From positions 1 through 64,000 of IMG/VR virus record IMGVR_UViG_3300046674_000362: 64,000 bases of DNA; one strand, written 5' to 3'. The notes under the pieces were generated by a model that saw only the letters and a program-made list of their open reading frames with translations, searched no databases and had not been told where the DNA came from. Each line of letters opens with the position of its first letter. Position 1 is the stretch's first letter. Both the position numbers and the translations under genes were made by a program. Source of the DNA: a virus. Shown piece after piece: positions 39,401-48,483 of the stretch.

Positions 39401-42400
39401 GCCGCCGTGTGCTTGAACTTGAAAATGCCGCCGTCCAGCTCGCGGTCGTTGATTACCCGAGTCATTTTGCGGATCAGGTTGAACGGGCTTGCGGCCAGCT
39501 TTTCCTCGGCCGTCGCACCGCCAGCCTTGACTGCCTCGACCGCATCCATGTACTCGTCCTTGTAGCCCAGGATGGTGCTCATCGCGTCCGAGCCGATGTC
39601 CACCGAGACAGCCACCTCATCGGCATCCGGCACCGAGATATTCAGGCCGTCGGCCTTCACATCCTCGGCGGTCTTGATGACGGCAGAGGTTTGCAGCAGG
39701 CGGCGCAGAAGGCCCGCATTGGACAGGCCGCCGAACACGCGCACCGGGCGCATGATGCCGACAATGTTTTCTTCCTCGCGCTCGTCAATGTCGCAGGCGG
39801 CCGCCATGAAGGAATCCGCGCCGGTCACGCCGTACATGGAGTTGACTTCACGCTCGCCCAGCGCCAGCGTCAGCATCGCATAGACTTCCAGCGGGGAGTT
39901 CGTCACCGGGGTCGCGGTCAGCGACAGCACGCCATCGTTGCGCGGCGACAGGCCACGGATGAACCATGCTTTCGCCTGCATGTCCATGCCGCGCTGTGAC
40001 TTGGACGGGTCAGCCAGATACTTCGCGCCCTTGAACTGGGAGCTGGTCATCTTGCTGTTTTTGTAGTTGTGCGCCTCGTCCAGCACCAGCGAGTCCACGC
40101 CCATATCCTCGAAGTAGGGCAGCGCGCCGGACTTCTCGCCGGTATCCTTCACGGCCTTGGATTTGCTGTCGGCGGCGATGTTGGCCTTCTTCTTATTCGC
40201 ATCTTCCTCGGCCAGCAGGTAGGCATCATCGTTCTCCGTCAGGTATTGGATGTACGCCTGCATGGTTTCGTCGCGCAGCGGGATCATCTTGAACGCCTCC
40301 AGCGTCATGAAGATTTTGCTGTGACGGTTCTCGCGGATCGCGTTCAGGTCGGCTTTCACCTGGGCGGCGTCGATCTTGTCCTTGCCGTTCTTGCCCTTGA
40401 CCAGTCCCACGTACAGGCAATCGGACGTGTCCAGATACGCCTTGCCGCTTTCCTTCTTCCAGTTGGTCAGGGTGGCGTTCGGCACCACGAAGATGGTCTT
40501 GCGCTTGACGCCGATGCTCTGGCAATACTGGGCTGCCGCGAGCGCGGTCAGGGTCTTGCCGAGGCCCACGTCGAAGCCCAGGACGCCGCCGAAGTTGCGC
40601 GAGAACCGGCGCACGGCCGCATACTGGTAGGCGTGCGGGCGGAAGTCCAGCGAATTGAGGTTCGGGATTTCCAGCGGCGAGCCGTCCGGCTCCTGTACGA
40701 AGCGCAGCGCCTCGGGCGAGTTCAGGCGCGCATGGAGGCCCGCTTGCACTTCCTCGTTGGCGCGCGCCCAGGCGTCGAACTGGGCTTTCGCGCGGTCGGC
40801 GATTTCCTTGATGCGGCGGACCAATGCGGCTTCCTTGTCCGGGTCCGCCTCCACATCCACCTGCTTGTTCTGCGTCGTGATGTTCTGGTTCTTGAGATAG
40901 CCCTTGACGAAGCGCTGCATGGCCTTGTGCGCGGCGGCTTCCTCCTCGGATGCCCACTTGCTCAGCGACGGCTGCTTAATGTCGAACACGTCGCGGCCCA
41001 GTGCGTCCTGGGTCATGAAAATGTCCGGGCTCACGTAGGCGCGCAGGAATTCCAGCTTTTGCAGCATCGTGACGTGCGGCGTGAACAGGCTGAACGTCAT
41101 TTGCGACACATCGACCGGGTTCAAGCGGGCCTTGGCCGTCTCGTGCTGGCGCACCAGCTTGGTGCGGATCGCCGGATCGTCGCACGCTTCCAGCTCGGCG
41201 GCGGCCGCCTTCAGGAAGTCGGCATAGATGCCGGTGTAGTAGTCGTTGGCATGGATCACGGCCTTACCGTCGGCCGACACGCACCATTCCTCGTCGGTGA
41301 GCGGGTCGAAGCCCGAGAATGCCGCCTGCATCTTCTCGACCGGCACATAGCCCGATTCGTCCTCGGCTTCGTACTTGACCTTTTCGTATACCTGGGACGG
41401 GGTGAGGGCGATGGTCTGGAGGTCCGGGGCGATCTGGCCCAGCCAGAACGGGGTGAATTCGCCCTTGGTGCGGGCGGTGCGGATCGACAGCAAGCCATCC
41501 TTCACGACCTTGGCGGCGCGGCCGAGGGTCTTGTTGCCGTAGGACTGGACGCGCGCGAGCTGCGCCGACAGGACCGGGTAGCCGTCCTTGTAGTTGTACG
41601 GCTCAACGCTGCTGGCATCCTGCGACAGCCCCATGACGGCCAAGCCCGCGCTGATCGCTTCCCACCAGCTCTGGCGCTCGTTGTCGGCGAGCTGGTCGAG
41701 CGAATTGCGCACGGCCAGCAGCCAGTTCGGGGTGCTCATGTGGCGGCCCTTCAGGTTCTCGTAGGCGATCCAGCGCCCCACCTGATCCCACTTGATGCCG
41801 TTGTTGACGCAATCCAGCGGGGTCTGCACCTTCTGCCCGATGGCCTGCATTTCCTTGTCCTCGCCCACGTTTGCGTCGAGCGCGACCCATGCGCCATCCT
41901 TCCATTCGAGGGTTTGGCCGTTCGAGTGGATCACGTCGCCGTCGGCGTACACGATAGGGGCGGTTTCGGTCGTGTTCAACAGCTCCCAGTCGATGTGCGA
42001 CGCCGGGAAGCGCTTGATGAGCTTCGCGATGTTGCTGATGGTGTCGTTGTTGATGACGGCGGCGACTTCGCCATAGCGGCCGGTGGTCGTGCCTTCCTCG
42101 CCGAGAATGTACTTGCGGCCAGCGCCAACGAAGTATTTGCCGGACAAGAATTCATCCCACAGCACGCGCGCTTCGCCCAGGATGGCCGGGTTCTGCTCTT
42201 GCAGCTCGGCGATCTTGGTCGCGGCTTCGCGGGAGAACTTGCGGAACACGATCAGGTCGGTGGTCACGTCGGCGGCGGCCGTCGTGAAAATCGAGTTGGG
42301 CAGGCGGTACGCGCCCAGGAATTCGGCCATGAGGCTGGCGCTGGTGCGCAGCTTCGATTCCTTGCTCGACAGGCCGGACACGATGGACTTGGGCACGATG

Positions 42401-43236
42401 AACGCGGCCAGCCCGTTCGGCTTCAGCTTTTGCAGCGAGCGCAGGATGAAATACTCTTGCAGGTTCGACTTCTGGAACCGCTTGTCCTTGAGCGGATTGT
42501 CGCCGCGCATCGCCAGATCGCCGAACGGCACGTTGGTGACGACGGCATCGTAGATTTCGTCCGGCGTCGCGGCGGCGACTGCCTCGAACGGGGCCACGGT
42601 GGTGCTGACGGTCGGGCCGTCGTTGATCGCGCCATTGATCGCGCCCGAGGTCGCATCCAGCTCTACCTGCGTCATCACGGCGCTGGCTGGGCGGGTGGCG
42701 GTGAACACGCCGGAACCGGCCGACGGATCAAGCACGGTGCCGCCATTGAAGCCCAGCTCTCCCAGCAGGGACCACATGGCCGAGGCGATGGGCTTCGGGG
42801 TGTAATACTCGTAGGGCGAGCCGGTCAGGCCGTTTGCGTCCGTCAGGCCGCCACCGTTGCCGCTGTACTTCGCCAGGATGGCGCGCTCGTCATCCGTTAC
42901 CGCGACTTCCCCAGTCTTGATCTTGGCGAGCAAGGCGATGGCGGCATTGTTGTCCTTCTGGCGCTGGCCCAGGGTGCGCTTTCCTTCCTCGGGGTAGAAC
43001 CGCTGCGTATCGCTCGCGGGCGTGCCCTTGGTCGGTGCCGGGGTTTGGACGGAGGCCGGGCGCTTGCCCATCGCCTGCATGATTTCACGGACGCGGACGC
43101 CGATCTTCAGCAGCCGCAGGCGCGACTTGGTATCGTCGCCGAGGGAATCGCGCTCTTTCTTGAGCTTGGCAAACTCGGCCGCGAGCTTGAAATTGGCAAG
43201 TGGATTGCCGGGGGATGTATCGTCAAAGATTCTCAT
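36433..43236 (-). CDS. DarB-like giant protein: DNA methyltransferase fused to SNF2-type helicase
   Basis: 2267 residues. N-terminal adenine-methylase region: YYTPKPIASAMW, VLDPSAGSGVF (SAM motif I, about 170) and VTNVPFGD (the NPPF-type catalytic motif, about 240). Superfamily 2 helicase: GVLGFDVGLGKTLTA (Walker A, about 890), LVLDEAHNYKN (about 1050), SLTATPVTN (about 1108) and IHQRNGRGVRQGN (motif VI, about 1495). Helical domains follow to a FAHLGLNIKDYLV end. P1 DarB has this design, is packaged in the head and protects injected DNA from type I restriction; the same role here is inferred. It has its own late promoter. Confidence 0.8.
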   Translation of the reverse strand: MRIFDDTSPGNPLANFKLAAEFAKLKKERDSLGDDTKSRLRLLKIGVRVREIMQAMGKRPASVQTPAPTKGTPASDTQRFYPEEGKRTLGQRQKDNNAAIALLAKIKTGEVAVTDDERAILAKYSGNGGGLTDANGLTGSPYEYYTPKPIASAMWSLLGELGFNGGTVLDPSAGSGVFTATRPASAVMTQVELDATSGAINGAINDGPTVSTTVAPFEAVAAATPDEIYDAVVTNVPFGDLAMRGDNPLKDKRFQKSNLQEYFILRSLQKLKPNGLAAFIVPKSIVSGLSSKESKLRTSASLMAEFLGAYRLPNSIFTTAAADVTTDLIVFRKFSREAATKIAELQEQNPAILGEARVLWDEFLSGKYFVGAGRKYILGEEGTTTGRYGEVAAVINNDTISNIAKLIKRFPASHIDWELLNTTETAPIVYADGDVIHSNGQTLEWKDGAWVALDANVGEDKEMQAIGQKVQTPLDCVNNGIKWDQVGRWIAYENLKGRHMSTPNWLLAVRNSLDQLADNERQSWWEAISAGLAVMGLSQDASSVEPYNYKDGYPVLSAQLARVQSYGNKTLGRAAKVVKDGLLSIRTARTKGEFTPFWLGQIAPDLQTIALTPSQVYEKVKYEAEDESGYVPVEKMQAAFSGFDPLTDEEWCVSADGKAVIHANDYYTGIYADFLKAAAAELEACDDPAIRTKLVRQHETAKARLNPVDVSQMTFSLFTPHVTMLQKLEFLRAYVSPDIFMTQDALGRDVFDIKQPSLSKWASEEEAAAHKAMQRFVKGYLKNQNITTQNKQVDVEADPDKEAALVRRIKEIADRAKAQFDAWARANEEVQAGLHARLNSPEALRFVQEPDGSPLEIPNLNSLDFRPHAYQYAAVRRFSRNFGGVLGFDVGLGKTLTALAAAQYCQSIGVKRKTIFVVPNATLTNWKKESGKAYLDTSDCLYVGLVKGKNGKDKIDAAQVKADLNAIRENRHSKIFMTLEAFKMIPLRDETMQAYIQYLTENDDAYLLAEEDANKKKANIAADSKSKAVKDTGEKSGALPYFEDMGVDSLVLDEAHNYKNSKMTSSQFKGAKYLADPSKSQRGMDMQAKAWFIRGLSPRNDGVLSLTATPVTNSPLEVYAMLTLALGEREVNSMYGVTGADSFMAAACDIDEREEENIVGIMRPVRVFGGLSNAGLLRRLLQTSAVIKTAEDVKADGLNISVPDADEVAVSVDIGSDAMSTILGYKDEYMDAVEAVKAGGATAEEKLAASPFNLIRKMTRVINDRELDGGIFKFKHTAAQAEGAAKAIAAFNKKNVVEERDYSDPNADPADIKTRVVKDVETGESVTKFLITVRTRAAADGRAVELLSTDFETQDVLLKLLAAQDIEPSVSISPKLAAMIENFRNEAATPRWMGQAKQIIFCDELSLHHKIKLALTQAVGVPASKIKIVNAVSVDTAGMQDVQDGFNADGEDNKYTVVIANKKAEVGINLQKGCQAIHHMTIGWTPDSIHQRNGRGVRQGNPVSKVSVYHYDADGTFDGYKRKLVGIKADWIGSLMNGDSTSIKIEGDMSKEDYELLANAVGDAGAMNRISEEIEQRQKRQKRAAVRVAQLQSLRIIDAQTKWLAKYGEGSAHRPLTGFVEWVKAKLAAANQTRSAIDKLQERLSETEGPILAARLSRQITELESKRKDQLSLLGGLSLDSRGTPVAPSEFGGLTDAMKETAAYANWQKDLGIATRMRDEAAVSFNMRAGDGYSKDDLDAFNAGEAEIVTGSLAVVGSFVDFENKLLVVRKPTRGRGTSLVGFNPADLTDTELLRMTGATFIARGSEEWAATVARAVAADKATIATVGAFTASDLSLYSSLVADVREALDVPIPSAAMTADSFRFKAPYFPFVLDQDAKGGELTDKIRAEQAPLIQSYGKGYRQIILTDLRNVGDGGYATPEAKFKELAVYVVAHKLRVTKADLDAITPGLTIGKALAALDIDEAFKLALPGGVASVKSPDELDTWALNWFRTEQQVAEIDSLEDALGYLYSTYTKTRNKIDDGVERWHLFPESSKYVITSPAYAAISKAVQDGTLASEIMAAPSYSPDFAFYEKNGRALAELLFKETGEYVELVAGADNARSSQELPASARMYVKDWATAAKLTQEYVGAIWSSLRSYAKGYNAKQSLDAAGVDLDGMLKALRRVPGVNSAELGTLDDMKTADRYSASYFYKANEYILLKTTRGSPTHEKIATAGAAGLQGRTFDNVSKAFRLTIKDGEKFSDGKDVASVASLFAHLGLNIKDYLV

Positions 43237-43257
43237 TGAGGGTCCGGTTTAGGGGAT

Positions 43258-43295
43258 AAAAAAACGGGCAGCGCACTCGAAAGTATGCCGCCCGT
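43258..43295 (-). terminator. Terminator between polyvalent genes, with a promoter in its loop
   Basis: Minus strand: ACGGGC (43295-43290) and GCCCGT (43269-43264) with extra pairing inside and seven Ts. The -10-like hexamer of the next late promoter (43287-43282) lies in the loop. Confidence 0.75.
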
Positions 43296-43323
43296 CAACC
43301 ACACCAAAACCGGGGCTTTTCCT
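43282..43323 (-). promoter_or_regulatory. Late promoter (AGGAAAA class) for the DarB-like gene
   Basis: AGGAAAA at 43323-43317, CCCCGG, then CATACT at 43287-43282. The transcript would begin near 43275, past most of the hairpin, 39 nt before the start codon. Confidence 0.55.
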
Positions 43324-43338
43324 TGCGGATTTACCCTA

Positions 43339-45501
43339 TCAGCCCATCGCCTTGACCATGTAATCGGTGTACGCCTGAATCGCTTGGCCCCACAGCGCCA
43401 GCACCTCGGCGTCGCCATCGTAGGCCGTGCCCATCGCCTCGATCTTGTCCGCCAGATCATCGGCCCACATATCGGCGTTGCCGGAAATGACGCTGTTCAG
43501 GAACGCCATATCGTTGGCGCGCTGCGGGTTATTGACCGGCTCGGGATCGACGGCGGCAGGCGCGGGCTGGAATGCCTCGGCCTCAGCCCGCGCAGCAGCG
43601 ATCGCCTCGGCGGCGGTGCCGTAGGTGCCCACCTCTTGCGAGGGTGAGCCGCTGATGCCGCCAGCAAACGACGCCGACTTTTTCAGCTTGAACTGCGCTG
43701 GGGTGCCAAACACGCGAATGTTGAGGTTGAGCTTACCGCTCTCGCCCTGCACACCCTTAGCCCATTCGTTGCCGCTCACGTTCTTGAATCCGGCCGCCGT
43801 CAGCTCGGCCGATCCAGCATCAGCCACGACAGGCTCAGGCTCGACGGCCGCAGGTATCTTCCAGTCCAGCTCGGGCCATTCCTCGGCCATCACGTCCGTG
43901 ACTTCGCGCGCCAGATCGGGGCGGCCGGTGGCTATGTAGGTCGCCAGCTCGGCGCGCTGCTCGCCTGCGGAGTTGAGCACGCGGTACACGTCGATGCGGC
44001 GCAGTTGCGCCAGGGTGTCGGCAGCGATCTTGATGAGGGTGTCCATGCTGGGCTTCTCCTGCTGGGTTGGTTCCGGCACCGGGGCCGCCGCATTGGCGGC
44101 ATGCCATGCCTTGCTATAGGCGTCGTATGCGGCTTTCCATGTGTCGCCGCCGATGGTCAGGTTGCGCACCAAGTTCATAAATACCGGGTTTTGGCTCGGG
44201 GTCGAGGTCATGCCGATGGCGAATCCGGCAGCGCCCAGCTCGGCCGCCGACTTGATGATTTCGTCGGAGGTGATTTGCGCGGTCAGCTCCGCATCGCGGT
44301 TGGTCGCATATTCGATCTTCGCGGCGAGCTGGCGTGAGCGCGCGGACAGGGCAGGGGTCAGATAGCCCGCCTTGCGCTGCTCGGCCAGCAGCGTAAGCGC
44401 CTCCTGATGCCACAAGCCATTGCCGGTGCGAGCGGCGCGCATCGCCAGCACCTCGGCATGATGGTTGGCCGCTGTCAGGGCGTCGATGATGGCGCTGTAG
44501 TCCGCCTCAGTCATACCCTGAATCAGCGCCGTGGGCAGGGTCCATGCCTCATGCGTGAACGGGTCTTGCACGGCCTGCGCAATCGCGGCGGCCACCGGGT
44601 CCACGGTTGGCTCGGGCAGTGTGGCCATTGCGTCGATTTCGGCGGCCAGCTCGTCCGGGGTCTTGGTCAGATCATCCCTGATGCCGTTGATGGTCATGCC
44701 GACAACGTTCTTGCCTGCGCCCACCTGCCAGAAATCGAAGCGGGCGATGATGCCATTCTTCGACAGCACGCCGCGCTGCTGGCCGTCCCAGCCCAGGGCG
44801 CGCAGGGCATTGCGCACGTCCACGATGCGGCCGCCAAAGAAAGAGTCAAGGCGGTCTTGCCACTCGATTGCCAGCGCCTCGCTTTTCAGTACCTTGGCGT
44901 AGCCAGTCGGCGAGGTCGGGTCGAACTCGGGCACCGCCTCACCCTTGATCTTGCGGGTGAGCACGAGGACATCGCGCGCGACGCCCAGGATGTACAGCGG
45001 GTCAGCGCCGATCCTGATGGCGCTTTCGAGCGATTCCTTGCGCTCGCCAAGCTCGCCCTGCAACTGGAAGCCCAGCAGCGGGTTTGCCGAGTCCATCACC
45101 GGCACCGGGGCGGGCACCACTTCAGCTACCGGCAGCAGCTTGGCCGCATCCTCGGTCAGCACCGCGTCATACACGCTTTCATCCTCGGGCAGCTCGGCCA
45201 GGACGATGCTCGATTCGATGTTATCGACCACGGCGTACATGGTGACGCCCTCGCGCGGCTGCGGCGCGACCGGGAAGGCGACGGAGTAGCGCACGGCGCT
45301 GGCCGTAAAGCTGACGCCCACCACGATACCGGCGACATACAGGGCGTCGCCCTCGGCGTCGTTCAGGGCTACCCACACGCGGCCAGCAAGCGAGTTTGCG
45401 GACGGCAGGACGGACGCGCTCATAGCGTCGGCGGCCGCCTGATTGATGAGCTTGAAGCCGAGCCAGGAGGTCGGCAGGGTGGTTTGATTCGTGTCGGTCA
45501 T
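43339..45501 (-). CDS. Polyvalent-type late protein A (720 aa, unknown)
   Basis: About 720 residues from ATG 45501 (GGAG RBS). No enzyme motif seen. Parts: an N-terminal beta-rich region (SWLGFKLINQAAADA..SANSLAGRVWVALNDAEGDALYVAG), a middle helical region with FWQVGAGKNVVGMTINGI, a Pro-rich linker near 510, and a C-terminal ~55-residue module (FLNSVISGNADMWADDLADK..VLALWGQAIQAYTDYM). The last module recurs in two neighbouring proteins. One base separates it from the next gene upstream. Probably head-internal or antirestriction associated; inference from neighbours. Confidence 0.6.
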   Translation of the reverse strand: MTDTNQTTLPTSWLGFKLINQAAADAMSASVLPSANSLAGRVWVALNDAEGDALYVAGIVVGVSFTASAVRYSVAFPVAPQPREGVTMYAVVDNIESSIVLAELPEDESVYDAVLTEDAAKLLPVAEVVPAPVPVMDSANPLLGFQLQGELGERKESLESAIRIGADPLYILGVARDVLVLTRKIKGEAVPEFDPTSPTGYAKVLKSEALAIEWQDRLDSFFGGRIVDVRNALRALGWDGQQRGVLSKNGIIARFDFWQVGAGKNVVGMTINGIRDDLTKTPDELAAEIDAMATLPEPTVDPVAAAIAQAVQDPFTHEAWTLPTALIQGMTEADYSAIIDALTAANHHAEVLAMRAARTGNGLWHQEALTLLAEQRKAGYLTPALSARSRQLAAKIEYATNRDAELTAQITSDEIIKSAAELGAAGFAIGMTSTPSQNPVFMNLVRNLTIGGDTWKAAYDAYSKAWHAANAAAPVPEPTQQEKPSMDTLIKIAADTLAQLRRIDVYRVLNSAGEQRAELATYIATGRPDLAREVTDVMAEEWPELDWKIPAAVEPEPVVADAGSAELTAAGFKNVSGNEWAKGVQGESGKLNLNIRVFGTPAQFKLKKSASFAGGISGSPSQEVGTYGTAAEAIAAARAEAEAFQPAPAAVDPEPVNNPQRANDMAFLNSVISGNADMWADDLADKIEAMGTAYDGDAEVLALWGQAIQAYTDYMVKAMG

Positions 45502-45502
45502 G

Positions 45503-46603
45503 TTACTCCTTGAGCGCCGCGTCGGCCTGGGCAATGGCATAGGCCGCATACGCCTCTACGGCGGATTTGAACAGCGCGAGCATATCGGCATTGTCGGCGC
45601 TGGCCGCATGGATTTTCCCAAGCTCATCGGCCACGGCCAGATCGGACAGGTCCAGGGTGCCGCCGATCACGGCATTCAGGTAGGTGCGCGCCTCGGCGTG
45701 CTGGTCGGCGACCGGCTCAACCTTGACTTTCTTGGCGATGCCGTAGCCCTTGGACATTTCCGCGAATTGCTTGAGCTTTTCGGCGACCATGTGCGGGTGC
45801 GCCGCCAGCTCGCCGCCCGGCGTGAAGAAATCAAACAGCTTCGCCGCCCACGGCCCGCGAATCTTGTCCATGATCCCGTCTTTCGCGCCAATGTCGTGCT
45901 TCATGTTATTGATGGCGCTGCGCAGGTTCGTGTACTCGTTCGCATACTTGTTGCTGGCCGGGTCAAGGCGCAGCTCGCTCATGCGGTCACTGGTGATCGA
46001 CGCGACCATCTGGCGCAGGGACATTTGCTGACTATCGAACGTCCGGCCCATGCCTGCATACACCATCGCAGCGCGGCCAGTGTCGCCCATCGCCTCATAG
46101 TCCTTCTCGAAGTCCTCGGTAGTCTCGTAAGCGCCCCATTCCAGCTTGCGCTTTTCCGGCTCAGGGGCGTCGTCGCCCAGCTCGGTCACGATATGGCGCA
46201 GGCGGTCCAGATCGCCAAAAAACGTGTCGGCGTTCTCATCCAAGCGGCCGAGAATCTGCGCGCCCTCGCCGATCAGCTCGAAGGCTTCGGCCGGGCTTAC
46301 TGCGTCGAGCACCGTTGTCGTCATGTCGTTGTTTTCCAGTTCGTCCATTAAATCGTCCTCGGTCGGGAGAACGGTAATTCCGTATTTCTCGGACTGGCAA
46401 AATCCGTAAAGGTCAGCCGGTTCCAGGCTATCGAATTCGATCAGCGCGCCGCCGCGCCCGGAAATAGAATTCAGCCCGAGAAAAGCCTTGAAATACTCGA
46501 TTGCATCGGCGCTGCCGGTATATTCGACGCGGCTTTCCTCGTCATCGCCCCATGTGGCCTGAAACGCCCCGTAGGGCGTGACTGCTTTGTAAATCGTGGT
46601 CAT
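45503..46603 (-). CDS. Polyvalent-type late protein B (366 aa, unknown)
   Basis: 366 residues from ATG 46603 (GGAG RBS). Beginning TIYKAVTPYGAFQATWGDDEE; a domain near 100-150 (FELIGEGAQILGRLDENADTFF, DLDRLRHIVTELG) that is repeated at the N-terminus of the upstream gene's product; and the C-terminal module YLNAVIGGTLDLSDLAVADEL..LALFKSAVEAYAAY shared with proteins A and D. Start and stop are coupled to both neighbours. Function unknown. Confidence 0.6.
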   Translation of the reverse strand: MTTIYKAVTPYGAFQATWGDDEESRVEYTGSADAIEYFKAFLGLNSISGRGGALIEFDSLEPADLYGFCQSEKYGITVLPTEDDLMDELENNDMTTTVLDAVSPAEAFELIGEGAQILGRLDENADTFFGDLDRLRHIVTELGDDAPEPEKRKLEWGAYETTEDFEKDYEAMGDTGRAAMVYAGMGRTFDSQQMSLRQMVASITSDRMSELRLDPASNKYANEYTNLRSAINNMKHDIGAKDGIMDKIRGPWAAKLFDFFTPGGELAAHPHMVAEKLKQFAEMSKGYGIAKKVKVEPVADQHAEARTYLNAVIGGTLDLSDLAVADELGKIHAASADNADMLALFKSAVEAYAAYAIAQADAALKE

Positions 46604-48483
46604 TGTAGGTTCTCCACTCCAACTGTCTCGATCAGCTTTTTCTTGGGATCGCCAGAAAAGCCGTCGATGAAATAGCGCCATGCGTTTGTGAGGCCCGCGT
46701 TGTCGCGGTGTGCGATGGCAAGCAGGGCTCGCACCATGTCGAGGTCGCCGTGGAAGCTGATCGAATCGGGAATCGTCCGCGCGCCGGTTTCGCTGCGCGT
46801 CCCGCCCGTCGAGGCATCCACAAGCAGGAATCCTTTGGCGTTGCGGTTGGTGTCGTACTTACGCAGGACGCCCGAGAACACCTTGTACTCGCCGCTGCTG
46901 CCGACGTACTGCGCTTTGCCGGTGCGGACCTTCCGAAGCGGGTAGGCGTACAGCATTTCCGCAAACAGCGAATCCTGGTCGAGCGTGTCGAACCAGTCAT
47001 CTTTCGTCAGCGGTGCCTTGCCCGCGAGGTAGTCGATGGCACGCCGGTACAGCTCGCCCTCGGTGCGCGCCTGCTCCTGCTTTTCGCCAATCGCGCCCTT
47101 GTGCATGTTCAGCTTCGCATGCATCGCGGGAGTCAGCGGCATGGTGAGATAGCCGGTAATCAGCGCGAACATTTCCGGGTCTTTCGCCGCGAAAATGGCG
47201 GCATCCTTCGGGTTCGCGAGGTACTGGACGCCCATCGACCACACTTCGGTGATGCCATCGCGGTACACCTTGCCGACATAGGCATCCATGAAGTGATCCT
47301 TGTAGGCCACTTCGCGGGTGTCATAGCCCTTGTTGCCGGTCAGGTCGCGCAGGCGGTAGGCTCCCTCGCCCTCGCGGCGCTTCAGCAGGAAGCCGTTCGA
47401 GGCGGCCTTCGCAATCGGATCGTTCTCAAGATGGTGCGCCAGCTCGTGAAACAGCACGGTCTTGTTGAAGCGCGAGCCCAGGTTAATGACCTTCTCGCCC
47501 AGGCGCTCGGTGATGCCGACGGCATTGGCGCGCTTGCCGCCGTCGATGCCGATGCGGATAGCCGATGCCTTGCCGCCTGTCAGGCGGTAGAACTCGGCCA
47601 TATCGCGCACCACGTCATCGGGCTTGTAGCCCAGGCGCTTGAGCTTGGCCTTGGCGTTGTCGTCAATGACTTGCTCGCGCGCCCAGGCGTCCGCCTGCTC
47701 GGCCGTGATCGGCGATGCCTCGGCGATCTTGGTGAGGATCGCGCCCCCGGTTTCGTTGAAAATCGCGGCGTGCTTGGCCGCCCGGTCGGCGTAGAACTTC
47801 TGGTGCAGATCGTTCATGCGGGTCCACGCAGCCGTCTGCTCGTCGTCGTACTTCTGCCAGATCGCATCGCGCTGGCGCACCAACTCGTCAATGTTGGCGC
47901 TGTCCGATTCCATCAGCGCCTTGAGCGCAGCTAGGGCGTCCTTGCGCTGGGCGATGACACGCGCGTAGTCGTCGCGCGCCTTGGCGTATTCCGGGTCGTC
48001 TGCCGGGTGCTTCGTCAGCAGCTCATCGGCATCTGCCACCGTCTTGTTCAGTGCCTCCTGCGTGATGCCGTGCTTGACGCCACGCCCTGCCAGGGTCGTG
48101 AACGCAGCGAGCTTCGCCTCGGGGTCGGCCGGTTTGCGGTTGAGCACGTTCTGGTAGTCCCAAATCTGCTCGGGCAGCATGGTGCCGCCGCTGCCGATGA
48201 GCTGGCCCAGGTCGCTTACCGTCACCAGCTCGAACAGCGCCAGCTCGTCCGGCAGCGCCTTGATGCCAGTTTCGAGGTAGCTTTTCAGCGCCTTGATCGA
48301 CGCATCCTTATCCGCCAGGGAGAATTGCAGCGGCTTCACGGCCGACTCATACCCCAGCATGGCGAGGATTTCGCGCAGCCGGTTGAGGTCGTCAAAGAAC
48401 CCGGACGATTCCTCGTCCAGATTCTTCAGCAGGGCCGCGCCTTCGCCGACGATGGCGAAGAATTCTTCGTGCCCTGCATCCAT
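46600..48483 (-). CDS. Polyvalent-type late protein C with metallopeptidase motif
   Basis: 627 residues. N-terminal copy of the GEGA/LDE module (FFAIVGEGAALLKNLDEES, DLNRLREILAMLG), long helical region, then FNKTVLFHELAHHLE (about 342-356), an HExxH zinc site, with a likely third ligand in GITEVWSMGVQYLA. The C-terminal part resembles other phage polyvalent-protein domains (ARTEGELYRRAIDYLAG). It might process head proteins or act in the host after injection. Overlaps: TAATG upstream, ATGA downstream. Confidence 0.62.
   Translation of the reverse strand: MDAGHEEFFAIVGEGAALLKNLDEESSGFFDDLNRLREILAMLGYESAVKPLQFSLADKDASIKALKSYLETGIKALPDELALFELVTVSDLGQLIGSGGTMLPEQIWDYQNVLNRKPADPEAKLAAFTTLAGRGVKHGITQEALNKTVADADELLTKHPADDPEYAKARDDYARVIAQRKDALAALKALMESDSANIDELVRQRDAIWQKYDDEQTAAWTRMNDLHQKFYADRAAKHAAIFNETGGAILTKIAEASPITAEQADAWAREQVIDDNAKAKLKRLGYKPDDVVRDMAEFYRLTGGKASAIRIGIDGGKRANAVGITERLGEKVINLGSRFNKTVLFHELAHHLENDPIAKAASNGFLLKRREGEGAYRLRDLTGNKGYDTREVAYKDHFMDAYVGKVYRDGITEVWSMGVQYLANPKDAAIFAAKDPEMFALITGYLTMPLTPAMHAKLNMHKGAIGEKQEQARTEGELYRRAIDYLAGKAPLTKDDWFDTLDQDSLFAEMLYAYPLRKVRTGKAQYVGSSGEYKVFSGVLRKYDTNRNAKGFLLVDASTGGTRSETGARTIPDSISFHGDLDMVRALLAIAHRDNAGLTNAWRYFIDGFSGDPKKKLIETVGVENLQ

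Noticed and set aside
37150-39999. Open plus-strand frame of 949 codons opposite the helicase part
   Set aside because: Same reason: antisense of conserved helicase motifs, His/Arg/Val-rich without domains.
40069-43239. Open plus-strand frame of 1056 codons opposite the DarB-like gene
   Set aside because: It is the mirror of a gene with strong methylase and helicase motifs; long antisense frames arise from GC-rich codon use. Its sequence has no recognisable domain.
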